38,829 nucleotides of DNA, from NCBI GenBank assembly GCA_002401885.1, contig NVUL01000013.1:8717-47545 (forward strand). Direction: 5' to 3'. The stretch comes from SAR86 cluster bacterium. GTDB lineage: Bacteria > Pseudomonadota > Gammaproteobacteria > Pseudomonadales > Pseudohongiellaceae. Both the position numbers and the translations under genes were made by a program. Below are positions 9,291 to 18,083 of this stretch, piece after piece (within the stretch, counting starts at the first letter, position 1; every line of letters begins with the position of its first letter). The notes beneath the pieces are model-generated. The model searched no databases. It was not told the origin of the DNA and saw only the letters and a program-made list of their open reading frames with translations.

Positions 9291-10496
9291 ATGTCATCTT
9301 TTTCTATTTCATCACGTTCTAAAAAATCGACACAACGAATGAGAGGACTCTCTCTTCTCATGGTGGTGGTCATGTTTGCGAGCAATCTTTCTTTTGCTGC
9401 TCCCGCAATTATACCAAGGCCGCCAGAGATAGCTGGAACCAGCTACATTCTGATAGATGCAAAGACAGGGCACATACTCATCGAAGAGAATGCCGATGAA
9501 GCGTTGCCGCCGGCGAGCCTCACAAAAATAATGACCGCCTATGTTGCTACCGAAGAGATCCTCAATGGCAATCTAGCGCTGACAGATGAAGTGCATATCA
9601 GCGAGAAAGCCTGGCGCATGGAAGGCTCCAAGATGTTTGTCGGTGTAGACACGATGGTCGAAGTAGAAGACCTGCTTCGCGGCATCATTATTCAGTCTGG
9701 AAACGATGCCAGCGTGGCTATCGCTGAACACATTGCAGGCAGCGAAGAAGCCTTCGCGGACATGATGAATCAATACGCCGAAGTGCTTGGTCTCACGCAA
9801 AGCTTCTTCATGAACGTCAGCGGATTGGATACCGAGCTCTACTACAATACGATGTCGGCTCGTGACTTGGCCTTTCTTGCGCAGGCTACGATTACTAGAC
9901 ATGCCCAGTTCTATCCGATGTACGCAGAACGAGAATTTACCTACAACGATATTCGTCAGTCGAATCGAAATACTCTGCTATTCCGCGATCGCAATGTCGA
10001 TGGAATGAAAACAGGTTGGACCGATGCGGCGGGTTACTGCCTCGTTGCCTCAGCTGAGCGTGACGGCATGCGACTGATCTCTGTGGTTATGGGCACAGTT
10101 AGTGAGGAAGCCCGTGCAATAGAGACACAGAAATTGCTGACCTATGGTTTTCGCTACTACGAGACGCACAAACTTTATGACTCGAATCAGGTGCTGACTA
10201 ACGTGCCGATTTTTTCTGGTGCGCAGAATTCTGTAGACCTGGGAATTGAAGATGAGATTTACATTACTATTCCAAGAGGTCAGGCAGAGGCAATGACTGC
10301 CACCGTGGATGTAGATGAAGTAATTCATGCACCACTCAGCGATAGACAGATCATGGGTGAGGTTCGGGTAGTGCTGGATAATAATATTCTCTATCAGGGC
10401 AATGTAGTCTCCATGCAGGCTGTGGAGCAGGGTGGTTTTCTCAAACGTTTCGTCGACTGGATAACTCTTCTATTCAGTAGCATGTTTTCGGGATAG
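9291..10496 (+). CDS. dacA: D-alanyl-D-alanine carboxypeptidase (PBP5/6 type)
   Basis: Removes the terminal D-Ala from peptidoglycan pentapeptides in the periplasm. The signal peptide covers about residues 17-37 (cleavage near SFA-AP). Serine-protease-like motifs are SLTK (Ser76-Lys79), SGN (136-138) and KTG (Lys240-Gly242). The C-terminal ~18 residues (GGFLKRFVDWITLLFSSMF) form the amphipathic helix that anchors PBP5-type enzymes to the membrane. The 401-residue length is normal. An alternative ATG 16 codons downstream would shorten the leading segment; the signal peptide survives either way. It is followed after four bases by ybeD. Confidence 0.96.
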   Translation: MSSFSISSRSKKSTQRMRGLSLLMVVVMFASNLSFAAPAIIPRPPEIAGTSYILIDAKTGHILIEENADEALPPASLTKIMTAYVATEEILNGNLALTDEVHISEKAWRMEGSKMFVGVDTMVEVEDLLRGIIIQSGNDASVAIAEHIAGSEEAFADMMNQYAEVLGLTQSFFMNVSGLDTELYYNTMSARDLAFLAQATITRHAQFYPMYAEREFTYNDIRQSNRNTLLFRDRNVDGMKTGWTDAAGYCLVASAERDGMRLISVVMGTVSEEARAIETQKLLTYGFRYYETHKLYDSNQVLTNVPIFSGAQNSVDLGIEDEIYITIPRGQAEAMTATVDVDEVIHAPLSDRQIMGEVRVVLDNNILYQGNVVSMQAVEQGGFLKRFVDWITLLFSSMFSG

Positions 10497-10500
10497 GTTG

Positions 10501-10791
10501 ATGTCGAAAGAGCTGGACCCAAATACCGAGATCGAGCCCCCCAAGATTGAATTCCCCTGCCTCTATCCGATCAAGATTATTGGCGTGGCTAGTGTTGAAT
10601 TTCAGACCGAGGTTGTTACGGTCGTAGAAAAACACGCCGGAAAAATCTCCTCGGACTTAATCGAATTGCGCCCTAGCAAGAAAAACACCTATGTGTCGGT
10701 AAGAATTACCATAGCCGCAACCGGCGTGGATCAATTGCAGAATCTATTCGACGAGCTGAAGACTCTAGAAAGCGTGAAGATGGTCTTATAG
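10501..10791 (+). CDS. ybeD: YbeD-family DUF493 protein
   Basis: A small cytoplasmic protein of the DUF493/YbeD family, which has an ACT-like fold and is almost always found between dacA and lipB. The middle reads [14 protein letters not shown], followed by VVEKHAGKI and a [23 protein letters not shown] segment typical of the family. The function is not proven; the steady neighbourhood of lipoate genes suggests a regulatory link. I use the ATG at 10501; a TTG directly before it (10498) would add one residue. The lipB start follows one base after the stop. Confidence 0.92.
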   Translation: MSKELDPNTEIEPPKIEFPCLYPIKIIGVASVEFQTEVVTVVEKHAGKISSDLIELRPSKKNTYVSVRITIAATGVDQLQNLFDELKTLESVKMVL

Positions 10792-10792
10792 G

Positions 10793-11491
10793 GTGATACT
10801 CAGCAGCTATAAGCACTTCAATGCAGAACCGAATCCTGACGCGAGTCGAACTCATCTGCCGTTAGTCGTCCGTAGATTGGGATTGCAGGAATATGAGCCA
10901 ATCTGGAAATCCATGCGTTATTTGGCTGAGCAAGCGAATTCAGATCGCGACGACGAAATTTGGTTGCTGAGCCACAAACCGGTCTTTACTCAAGGTCAGG
11001 CAGGCAAAGCGGAGCACATCCTAAATCCAGCTGAAATTCCTGTCGTGCAGATAGACCGTGGTGGTCAGGTTACCTACCACGGACCCGGTCAGTTGGTGGT
11101 GTATCTGTTGCTGAATGTGAGACGACGTAAGATGGGCGTACGCGACCTAGTCGATGTTATCGAACAGGCAATCATGCAGACTCTCGGGGAATTTGGCATA
11201 GCGGCGAGCAATAGAGCCAAGGCTCCCGGTGTGTATGTGAATGATGCTAAAATAGCGGCGTTGGGTTTACGCATACGCAAGGGCTGGAGCTATCACGGCC
11301 TGAGCCTAAATGTGCAGATGGATCTAGAGCCATTCTCGCGTATCAACCCATGTGGCTATGAGAACCTCGCCGTTACGCAGGTCGCCGACCATGTGCCAGC
11401 GACTGACTCGCTCATGCAGAAGGTGAGCAAGGTGCTCAGTAATAAATTGCTGAGTGAACTAGGTTATTTGGAATATTACGAATCCGACTGA
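10793..11491 (+). CDS. lipB: Octanoyl-ACP:protein octanoyltransferase LipB
   Basis: Transfers octanoate from acyl carrier protein to the lipoyl domains of 2-oxoacid dehydrogenases and GcvH. The conserved [12 protein letters not shown] block lies at residues 89-100, the catalytic Lys153 in [10 protein letters not shown], and the catalytic Cys187 in NPCGYE. At 232 residues it has a ~20-residue N-terminal extension compared with E. coli LipB. The start is GTG, one base after the ybeD stop. Its last codons lie inside the first copy of an 80-bp tandem repeat that spans the junction with lipA. Confidence 0.96.
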   Translation: MILSSYKHFNAEPNPDASRTHLPLVVRRLGLQEYEPIWKSMRYLAEQANSDRDDEIWLLSHKPVFTQGQAGKAEHILNPAEIPVVQIDRGGQVTYHGPGQLVVYLLLNVRRRKMGVRDLVDVIEQAIMQTLGEFGIAASNRAKAPGVYVNDAKIAALGLRIRKGWSYHGLSLNVQMDLEPFSRINPCGYENLAVTQVADHVPATDSLMQKVSKVLSNKLLSELGYLEYYESD

Positions 11492-11640
11492 TTGAGATGT
11501 TGATCTAATGGCTGAAAGAAAGAGAAGAAATACTTTGGTAGAGGGAGAAAAGCTTCTACGAATTCGACTGAGTGAGATACAAACCTAATGGTGGAAAGAA
11601 AGCGAAGAAATACATTGGTAGAAGGACAGAAGCTTCGAGG
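11481..11640 (+). repeat. 80-bp imperfect tandem duplication across lipB-lipA junction
   Basis: Bases 11481-11560 and 11561-11640 align without gaps over 80 positions; by hand I count 16 mismatches, about 80% identity. The unit holds the lipB stop region, an SD-like TGAGAT, a TAATG and the first ~16 codons of lipA. The first copy therefore carries a second, dead-ended lipA start. The second copy provides the working lipA start at 11588. Confidence 0.92.
11508..11588 (+). other. 26-codon upstream ORF, duplicated lipA N-terminus
   Basis: The ATG in the first repeat copy opens a 26-residue frame beginning [16 protein letters not shown], against [16 protein letters not shown] in LipA. After the repeat boundary it reads [10 protein letters not shown] and ends at a TAA whose last A is the first base of the lipA ATG. 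The two starts are thus coupled by a one-base overlap. Three of the five changed codons in the shared part are synonymous, which hints at past or present coding constraint, though the numbers are tiny. Whether it is translated is unknown. Confidence 0.5.
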
Positions 11641-12550
11641 CGCGGATAAGGTTCGTCGCATTCCTGTGAAGGTCATCCCCACCACAGAGCTTCTTAGTAA
11701 GCCTGCCTGGATTCGCGTAAAAATTCCCGCCTCGCCGAAGATTAATCACATTAAGCAGAAGTTAAGAGAGCACAAGCTTGCGTCAGTCTGTGAGGAGGCC
11801 TCCTGCCCGAATCTAGGGGAATGCTTTAGCAACGGTACCGCCACATTCATGATTATGGGTGATATCTGTACGCGTCGTTGCCCATTCTGCGATGTTGCCC
11901 ACGGGAAACCAAAACCTCTCAATGAGAATGAGCCAACCGAGCTTTCTTCTGCCATCAGCGAGATGGGCTTAAGCTACGTAGTGATTACGTCCGTGGACCG
12001 CGATGACTTGAAGGATAGTGGGGCACAACATTTCGCCAACTGCATTAGCGAAACGCGTAGATTGAATTCAGATATCCAAGTAGAAGTGCTGGTGCCAGAC
12101 TTTCGCGGCAGAATGGAAATCGCCCTAGACATACTTAAGGACACGCCACCGGATGTGTTTAACCACAATCTGGAGACGGTGCCTAGATTGTATAAGCAAG
12201 CCCGACCCGGCGCCGACTATGCTTGGTCCTTAGAATTACTAAAGAGATACAAAGCCCTCAAACCTGCGGTAACGACTAAGTCCGGGTTGATGCTCGGCCT
12301 GGGTGAGACTCTGAGTGAGGTGAAACAGGTAATGGATGATCTGCGTGCACACAACATCGACATGGTAACTCTGGGTCAATACTTACAACCATCGAAGGAC
12401 CATCTGAAGGTAGAACGCTTCGTGCATCCGGATGAATTCGAAGAGCTGCGTGTCTATGGAGAGACTTTGGGATTTAAGCATGTTGCTAGTGGGCCCTTAG
12501 TCAGATCTTCTTACCATGCTGATAAGCAGGCCCAGGGTGAAAAAGTCTGA
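11588..12550 (+). CDS. lipA: Lipoyl synthase LipA
   Basis: A radical-SAM enzyme that inserts two sulfurs into octanoyl groups on lipoyl domains. The auxiliary cluster cysteines are Cys68, Cys73 and Cys79 in [12 protein letters not shown]; the radical-SAM cluster uses Cys94, Cys98 and Cys101 in CTRRCPFC; the C-terminal RSSYHAD (306-312) supplies the serine ligand of the auxiliary cluster. Length 320 is normal. The ATG is placed by the tandem repeat and by family N-termini. It is the last gene of the proA-lipA block. Confidence 0.97.
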   Translation: MVERKRRNTLVEGQKLRGADKVRRIPVKVIPTTELLSKPAWIRVKIPASPKINHIKQKLREHKLASVCEEASCPNLGECFSNGTATFMIMGDICTRRCPFCDVAHGKPKPLNENEPTELSSAISEMGLSYVVITSVDRDDLKDSGAQHFANCISETRRLNSDIQVEVLVPDFRGRMEIALDILKDTPPDVFNHNLETVPRLYKQARPGADYAWSLELLKRYKALKPAVTTKSGLMLGLGETLSEVKQVMDDLRAHNIDMVTLGQYLQPSKDHLKVERFVHPDEFEELRVYGETLGFKHVASGPLVRSSYHADKQAQGEKV

Positions 12551-12593
12551 GGGTTGAATAATTTTATGACAGCTCTGATCTAGGGACAGTCCA

Positions 12594-12609
12594 AATGCCC
12601 CGAGGCATT
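12594..12609. repeat. Small hairpin downstream of lipA
   Basis: AATGCC (12594-12599) and GGCATT (12604-12609) form a six-base stem around CCGA, 44 bases past the lipA stop. There is no T-run after it, so it is at best a weak terminator or transcript 3' end. Confidence 0.3.
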
Positions 12610-12750
12610 CAGCGGCTCAAAGCAGCTCTTGTTAAGGACTAAGGCCATTAACGGCGAACGGCGCCTCGCAGCTGAACGCTTCAGACTCGCAACTAGTGAA
12701 TTAATCAAAGATACCCTAGCATCCTTTCTGCATTGCTCGTTAAGGCGCTC

Positions 12751-13491
12751 ATGAATATCACGCTAAGAAAGATCATCATCTGCATTTCAGCGCTTCTTGT
12801 CGCTGTAGCGATGGTGGTTTTTATCGCTCAGAACCCCGCTAGGATTGGCAGTGAGCCGCTGTTTATTCGAGCCGCGTTATTGTCATTAGCCATAGTGGCA
12901 GCGCTAATCGCAGCGTATCCATTCAATCCACTTTTTTCTGGGAGGCCGGGGATCTATGCGGCGACTGTTTGCGTTCCCGCAATAATTCCCGTGCTAGCGT
13001 ACTATTTTATTTTGCTGCCTAATCAGGCGGGGTCTGGCCTAACTGGGGAGCAGATTAGCAACGAGCTCATTACCGATAGCTCTAGTAATGGAATTATCGA
13101 GGTTGGCTTCAGCTATCCGATCTATACGCCTTCATTGCGTGTGGGAAATCTCGAGCTGTTTACGAAGCAGGTCAATGTATTCCTAAGAATGACAGGTGGC
13201 GATGGCGAAGTGGTGTTATTTAGAGCCGTAAGAAAACGAATTCCCGGCTCAAGCCTCAGTGTCGAGTCCGCCGTACAGGGTATGTTGAGTGAATCCGCAG
13301 GCTATGAATTTATCCCCTTAGAGGTGCCGCCGGCGGGTAGTGTAACTACGCGAGTTGCCTTTATCATAAGTAGTCTGGATGATGGTTCTACTTTTACCGA
13401 CGCACTGGATAGTGCCTCGCAAGCGCAATTCGAATTACGCGACCCAGAAAATGGCGCCCTGCTATTGAATTTTCCCCTCACGAGGATTTAA
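12751..13491 (+). CDS. Unrecognised protein with three membrane helices and an exported domain
   Basis: I do not recognise this 246-residue protein. Three hydrophobic segments lie at about residues 6-26, 38-57 and 67-90. A soluble domain of some 150 residues follows, rich in alternating beta-type residues (IEVGFSYPIYTPSLRVGNLELF, VNVFLRMTGGDGEVVLFRAVRKRI), suggesting a beta-sandwich, probably on the outer face. The start is the ATG at 12751 with AAGG at suitable distance; a TTG at 12733 would add six residues. It stands alone between lipA and the convergent hydroxylase gene. Coding is supported by length and a good start; function is open. Confidence 0.7.
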   Translation: MNITLRKIIICISALLVAVAMVVFIAQNPARIGSEPLFIRAALLSLAIVAALIAAYPFNPLFSGRPGIYAATVCVPAIIPVLAYYFILLPNQAGSGLTGEQISNELITDSSSNGIIEVGFSYPIYTPSLRVGNLELFTKQVNVFLRMTGGDGEVVLFRAVRKRIPGSSLSVESAVQGMLSESAGYEFIPLEVPPAGSVTTRVAFIISSLDDGSTFTDALDSASQAQFELRDPENGALLLNFPLTRI

Positions 13492-13721
13492 CCGTCGCTT
13501 CTTCAAACCGCAGTCAATCGATCGTAAGCTCGATGTCATCTCAACAAGAAATCCTATTACTCTAAAGTTAGATTTGTGAGTGCTGTTCGGTACCAAGAGA
13601 AAGGTTTTCTGTTTTAGACTTCATCCTCGAGGGCAGCGCGGATTGTTGCGTCTCCTTTCTCAGTCGTTTCTAAGAGATCAGTTGCAGATAGTAAAGCGGT
13701 AACAGACAGTTAGGCACGCCG

Positions 13722-13733
13722 AGAGCATGCTCT
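13722..13733. repeat. Perfect 12-bp palindrome between convergent genes
   Basis: AGAGCATGCTCT is its own reverse complement and lies in the 268-base gap between the 12751 gene and the hydroxylase gene, near the latter's 3' end. It has no T-run. I see no coding frame or other element in this gap. Confidence 0.3.
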
Positions 13734-13759
13734 GCAAGAAGAGCCATGTTAAGCAGCCA

Positions 13760-14980
13760 TTAGCTTAGGGCCTGAAGTTGAACCCGTTTAGATCCGAAAG
13801 TAAGGAGTAATGGCAGTACGATAATAGCGTTGCCGATCAGCAGTGTTGTCACTGCCGGATTCAAATCGAGCAATAACAGACAGGGCACAAGAAATACCAG
13901 TCGTACTATCTCTAGCGCAAGTGCGAATTCCTTTCCCTCGAGCCAGGCTCCAGCAACAAAGAATGAAAAGAACAGATAGATCACCGCCAAACTGACTAGC
14001 GAATGACTAAGCGATGCTGCGCCGAGCAGCACGGCTAGGCTTAGAACGACAGTAAAGACAAATTGGACGAGGGTATAGACCAGGCTGAAGGGTGATATTG
14101 TTGGATCGAAGCGCGCAGTGAGGTCGACAGCCTCGATGCCAAGTTTGCAATGGCTCTGCTGCCCCTCGGCACGCCAGCCTGGCGGTTTGAACAAGAGTTT
14201 TAGTTTATTGGCTATCCCGGGCATTGAAAAGAAGTCCTGGCTAAGTCTCCAATACACGTGCACGTTGGCCCAAATTGGGTTCCAGCTATTCAACGGTTTG
14301 CGCAGACCAAAGACCACAGTCTCTTCTGCAAGTTCTTCCTGAAAGCTGCCGAACATCCTATCCCACAGAATGAATACGCCTCCGTAGTTCCTATCTACAT
14401 AGATTTTATTTCGAGCATGGTGAACGCGATGATTCGAGGGGGTAACGAATAACCATTCGATCGGGCCGAGCTTAGGCACATGCTCGGTATGAACCCAAAA
14501 TTGATAGATTAAGTTCAGGCTTACAACCGTGAAAAGGATTTCTGCCGGAAAGCCTAGGAAGAAGAAGGGGAGATAGAATAGGAAGCCATAAAAATCTATG
14601 CTGGTTTGACGCAGCGCAGTGCTCAGATTGTAATCCTCACTCTGGTGATGGGCTACATGAGAGCCCCAGAATAGAGCAACCTCGTGTCCGAAGCGATGTT
14701 TCCAATAGTAGGCGAAATCGTAGAGTACGAAACAGCTAACCCAGACCCACAGTGCGTCATCCGCTAGCTGCGCGATTTGGTACTTAGCAACAATGATTTC
14801 ATAGATCGAGCCGGAAAATCCCAGAATTACAAGGCCTTGCAGACGGCTTAGACTGCCCATGGAGATGCTGTTTATGCTGTCATTGAGGCGGTAAGTATTG
14901 TTTCCACGAAGCAAGCCGTAAGCCAACTCGACAAAAATCAGCAGGAAGAAAAACGGAATCGCAATAAGGATGAGTTGCAT
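13760..14980 (-). CDS. Fatty acid hydroxylase superfamily, alkylglycerol monooxygenase-like
   Basis: A 406-residue membrane di-iron oxygenase. The histidine boxes are H95xxxH99, H108xxHH (108-112) in SHVAHHQSEDYNLSTALRQ, HTEH (164-167) and NHRVHH (183-188). The wording around them, including QSEDYNLSTALRQ and the RNYGGVFILWDRMFGSF segment, is close to what I remember of animal alkylglycerol monooxygenase (TMEM195), which cleaves ether lipids with tetrahydrobiopterin, rather than classical sterol desaturases. Four or five N-terminal and several C-terminal membrane helices flank the catalytic core. The substrate in bacteria is not known to me. It is divergent from the M1 peptidase gene. Confidence 0.85.
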   Translation of the reverse strand: MQLILIAIPFFFLLIFVELAYGLLRGNNTYRLNDSINSISMGSLSRLQGLVILGFSGSIYEIIVAKYQIAQLADDALWVWVSCFVLYDFAYYWKHRFGHEVALFWGSHVAHHQSEDYNLSTALRQTSIDFYGFLFYLPFFFLGFPAEILFTVVSLNLIYQFWVHTEHVPKLGPIEWLFVTPSNHRVHHARNKIYVDRNYGGVFILWDRMFGSFQEELAEETVVFGLRKPLNSWNPIWANVHVYWRLSQDFFSMPGIANKLKLLFKPPGWRAEGQQSHCKLGIEAVDLTARFDPTISPFSLVYTLVQFVFTVVLSLAVLLGAASLSHSLVSLAVIYLFFSFFVAGAWLEGKEFALALEIVRLVFLVPCLLLLDLNPAVTTLLIGNAIIVLPLLLTFGSKRVQLQALS

Positions 14981-15100
14981 AAAGTTTAGTCTACCTCAGA
15001 ACCAAGATGGATATTAAATGGATGGCCACTAATCGAGTAAAACGCGGTATTATTCGCGGCCTAAACTTAGGTACTGTGTACTATCAGGAGATTGGTCGTT

Positions 15101-17521
15101 ATGAAGAGAATCGTCTTGCTTACAGCTGCGATTAGCGCGTTATTCAGCAGTTCACTATTATTTGCACAAGGCATTCAACAAACGAAGGGATCGTATCAGG
15201 ATAAGTTTCGTCAATTGAACGAAGTCTTGCCGACTCCAAACGTGTACAGGAACGCTTCCGGACAACCGGGCCATCAATATTGGCAGCAAGAAGTCGACTA
15301 CGAGATAGATGTCACTCTCGACGAAGATGCGCAGCGAATTTCGGGCACTGAGACTATACGCTACCAGAACAATTCCCCCGATACGCTGGGTTATCTTTGG
15401 CTGCAGTTAGACCAGAATCGCTTCCGTAGCGATTCAATTGGAAATATGAGCTCTACCTTCAATGGCAGTAGCCCTGATTCCGATTCTCCCGCGCGCATCA
15501 GCTTAGGCCAGCTGCGGGCTCTTCAATACAACGAAGACGCCGACCTTGGCTACGAAATAAACTCAGTTCGCGACAGCTCGGGAAATGATCTTCCACATAC
15601 AATAGTCGGCACGCTCATGCGTATCGATCTCGCGCGCCCACTAAATTCTGGTCAGGATGTCGAATTCGAAATCGACTATGCCTATAACGTAGTCAATGGT
15701 GATGTGCTTCGGCCTCGCGGTGGATACGAATATTTTCCCGACGATGAAAACGAAGGCGGCAACTACCTGTTCGCGATTTCTCAGTGGTTCCCGCGTCTCG
15801 TTGCCTATACAGACTACGAAGGTTGGACAAACAAGGAATTTCTAGGTTCCGGTGAGTTCACCTTAGAGTTTGGTGACTACGAAGTTGCGCTTACCGTACC
15901 TTCTGATCATATTGTGGCAGCAACCGGGGAGCTACAGAACGCGAACCAGGTTCTGACACGAGAACAACGCGACCGTCTGCAAGAGGCTGAGACTGCGGAT
16001 CGACCCGTTTTCATCGTCACTCCCGAAGAAGCCCTCGAGAATGAGAGCGAAGGGGTAGATGACACTAAGACTTGGCGATTCGCAGCAGAGAACGTACGCG
16101 ACTTTGCCTGGGGCTCCTCAAGAAAATTCATTTGGGACGCGAAAGGGCATCGACAAGAAGGCGCTGATCAGGAACTGGTTATGGCCATGTTCTATTACCC
16201 GAAGGAGGGTGGAACGCTCTGGTCTGATCTATCCACTGAAGTCGTTATTCATACTCTCGAAGTTTATAGCCGGTTCTCTTTCGACTTTCCCTATCCGACG
16301 GCAATCTCTTTGAATGCTGGCTTTGTCGGCGGGATGGAATACCCGATGATTACGTTCAATGGCCCGCGTACTACGCTGCAGGACGATGGGTCTCGAACCT
16401 ACTCGCTAGCAGAAAAGCGTTTCCTAATTGGTGTCGTCATTCACGAGGTGGGGCACTTCTACTTCCCAATGATCGTGAACTCGGATGAGCGCCAATGGAC
16501 CTGGATGGACGAGGGTATCAATAGCTACCTCGACTCCGTTGCCGGCCGCGAATGGGATGCGGAGATACCGTGGGGTGTAGAGCCTAGATATATCGTTGAC
16601 TACATGGTTTCGCAGACTCAGGTTCCGATCATGACTCAGTCCGATAGCGTGCTGCGTCTGGGCCCGAACGCCTATTCAAAGCCAGCGACGGCGATCAATA
16701 TCTTGCGCGAGACCATTATGGGCCGCGAGCTTTTCGATTTTGCATTCAAAGAATATTCGCGCCAATGGGAATTCAAGCGACCCACACCGGCAGACTTCTT
16801 CCGCACCATGGAAGAGGCATCAGGCATCGATCTGGATTGGTTCTGGCGAGGTTGGTTTTACACTACCGATCATGTAGATATCTCCCTCGACCGAGTCTAT
16901 GAAATGCGTATGGATACTGAGAATCCAGATATCGACTATGCGCGTCAGCGCGAAACTGAGAAGGCATTGCCCCCGTCGTTGTATATTCAGCGAAATCGCG
17001 AAGAGGGAATGCAGACCTGGGTTGAGCGTAACCTTGATGTCCGCGACTTCTACGATGACAATGATCAGTTTACTGTTACGAACAAGGAACGAAATGCCTA
17101 CAACAGCTTCCTAGAAGGTCTCGAAGACTGGGAGCGCGAGGTCCTCGACAGAGCTGTCTCGGAGGATCTGAACTATTACATTCTCGAGCTTTCGAATGTG
17201 GGCGGCCTAGTCATGCCGGTAATCCTGGAGATGGAATATGCCGATGGAAGCAAGAAAGAAATGCGACTGCCTGCTGAAATTTGGCGTAGAAATGCCTCGC
17301 AGGTAAAAAAACTGATCGTTAGTGAAAACGAATTACGTAGCGTAGCGATCGATCCAAAGCAGGAAACAGCTGACGCGGACATAGAGAATAACTACTATCC
17401 GCGGCGAATCATTCCCTCGCGCATTGAGAGTTTTAAGTCCGAAGGCGGTAGCAGCTTAATTTCTCGAGATGTCATGCAAGATATCAAGACAGAGCTGAAG
17501 ACCGATGAAGATGATGAGTAG
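15101..17521 (+). CDS. Secreted M1-family zinc metallopeptidase
   Basis: An 806-residue gluzincin. A signal peptide occupies about residues 1-23 (FA-QG cleavage). The zinc motif is HEVGH (His448, His452) with the third ligand Glu471 exactly 18 residues on, in WMDEG. The aminopeptidase substrate motif GxMEN appears as GGMEYP, a variant seen in one M1 subgroup. The N-terminal ~250 residues are beta-rich as in M1 proteins; the C-terminal part after residue ~620 is less conserved and ends in an acidic tail. The ATG at 15101 has a GGAG ten bases upstream; the TTG at 15092 is too close to that site. The last bases overlap the DUF6702 gene. Confidence 0.9.
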   Translation: MKRIVLLTAAISALFSSSLLFAQGIQQTKGSYQDKFRQLNEVLPTPNVYRNASGQPGHQYWQQEVDYEIDVTLDEDAQRISGTETIRYQNNSPDTLGYLWLQLDQNRFRSDSIGNMSSTFNGSSPDSDSPARISLGQLRALQYNEDADLGYEINSVRDSSGNDLPHTIVGTLMRIDLARPLNSGQDVEFEIDYAYNVVNGDVLRPRGGYEYFPDDENEGGNYLFAISQWFPRLVAYTDYEGWTNKEFLGSGEFTLEFGDYEVALTVPSDHIVAATGELQNANQVLTREQRDRLQEAETADRPVFIVTPEEALENESEGVDDTKTWRFAAENVRDFAWGSSRKFIWDAKGHRQEGADQELVMAMFYYPKEGGTLWSDLSTEVVIHTLEVYSRFSFDFPYPTAISLNAGFVGGMEYPMITFNGPRTTLQDDGSRTYSLAEKRFLIGVVIHEVGHFYFPMIVNSDERQWTWMDEGINSYLDSVAGREWDAEIPWGVEPRYIVDYMVSQTQVPIMTQSDSVLRLGPNAYSKPATAINILRETIMGRELFDFAFKEYSRQWEFKRPTPADFFRTMEEASGIDLDWFWRGWFYTTDHVDISLDRVYEMRMDTENPDIDYARQRETEKALPPSLYIQRNREEGMQTWVERNLDVRDFYDDNDQFTVTNKERNAYNSFLEGLEDWEREVLDRAVSEDLNYYILELSNVGGLVMPVILEMEYADGSKKEMRLPAEIWRRNASQVKKLIVSENELRSVAIDPKQETADADIENNYYPRRIIPSRIESFKSEGGSSLISRDVMQDIKTELKTDEDDE

Positions 17522-18068
17522 GACAACTAGTCTACGCGTCCTAGCAGTGCGAGATAGGCCACGAACGGCTCTCCTCGCGCTGCTAACTCTCCTGTGTTGC
17601 CTTGTGCCTAGCCTCAGTGCCGCCCATCAGCAGAAGACGGCTGTAACGCGTATTCTATTCAACGAAAGCACCGGCAATATAGAAGTCATGCACCGCTTTT
17701 TCATACACGACGCCGAGCATGCTGCAGGTGTCGTATTCGGTGAAGCACAGAACTTAATGGAATCGGCCGACTCGCGAAAACTTTTTAGCAACTATGTGAT
17801 GAACCGATTCGCGGTTGCTGCTGAGGATGCGCAAGGCCTGAGTACAGAGTTGAATCTGGAGTACGTAGGCGAGGAGATCGATGGTCAGTTTCTTTGGGTT
17901 TATCAGGAGACAGCGCAGCTTCCGGACATCCATGCGCTTTCCGTGGTGCATATTGCTTTAAGAGATGTATGGCCAGATCAGGCCAATCTGGTGAATGTGG
18001 AGAGAGATGGACAGATTCACTCACTGTCCTTCGCCGACACCGCTGAGTCGCTTCGCGTCGAATTTTGA
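17505..18068 (+). CDS. DUF6702-family exported protein
   Basis: About 187 residues with a hydrophobic signal (LLALLTLLCCLVPSLSAA) after a basic start. The mature part begins with HQQKTAVTRILFNESTGNIEVMHRFFIHDAEHA and ends in a WPDQANLVNVERDG segment, which fits my recollection of DUF6702. The function is unknown. The gene overlaps the M1 peptidase by 17 bases, so it is co-translated with it and may be an accessory factor. ATGs at 17511 and 17514 are possible alternative starts; the signal peptide is unaffected. It converges on the Hsp70-like gene with only 15 bases between the stops. Confidence 0.75.
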   Translation: MKMMSRTTSLRVLAVRDRPRTALLALLTLLCCLVPSLSAAHQQKTAVTRILFNESTGNIEVMHRFFIHDAEHAAGVVFGEAQNLMESADSRKLFSNYVMNRFAVAAEDAQGLSTELNLEYVGEEIDGQFLWVYQETAQLPDIHALSVVHIALRDVWPDQANLVNVERDGQIHSLSFADTAESLRVEF

Positions 18069-18083
18069 CAATGAGCGGCACAC

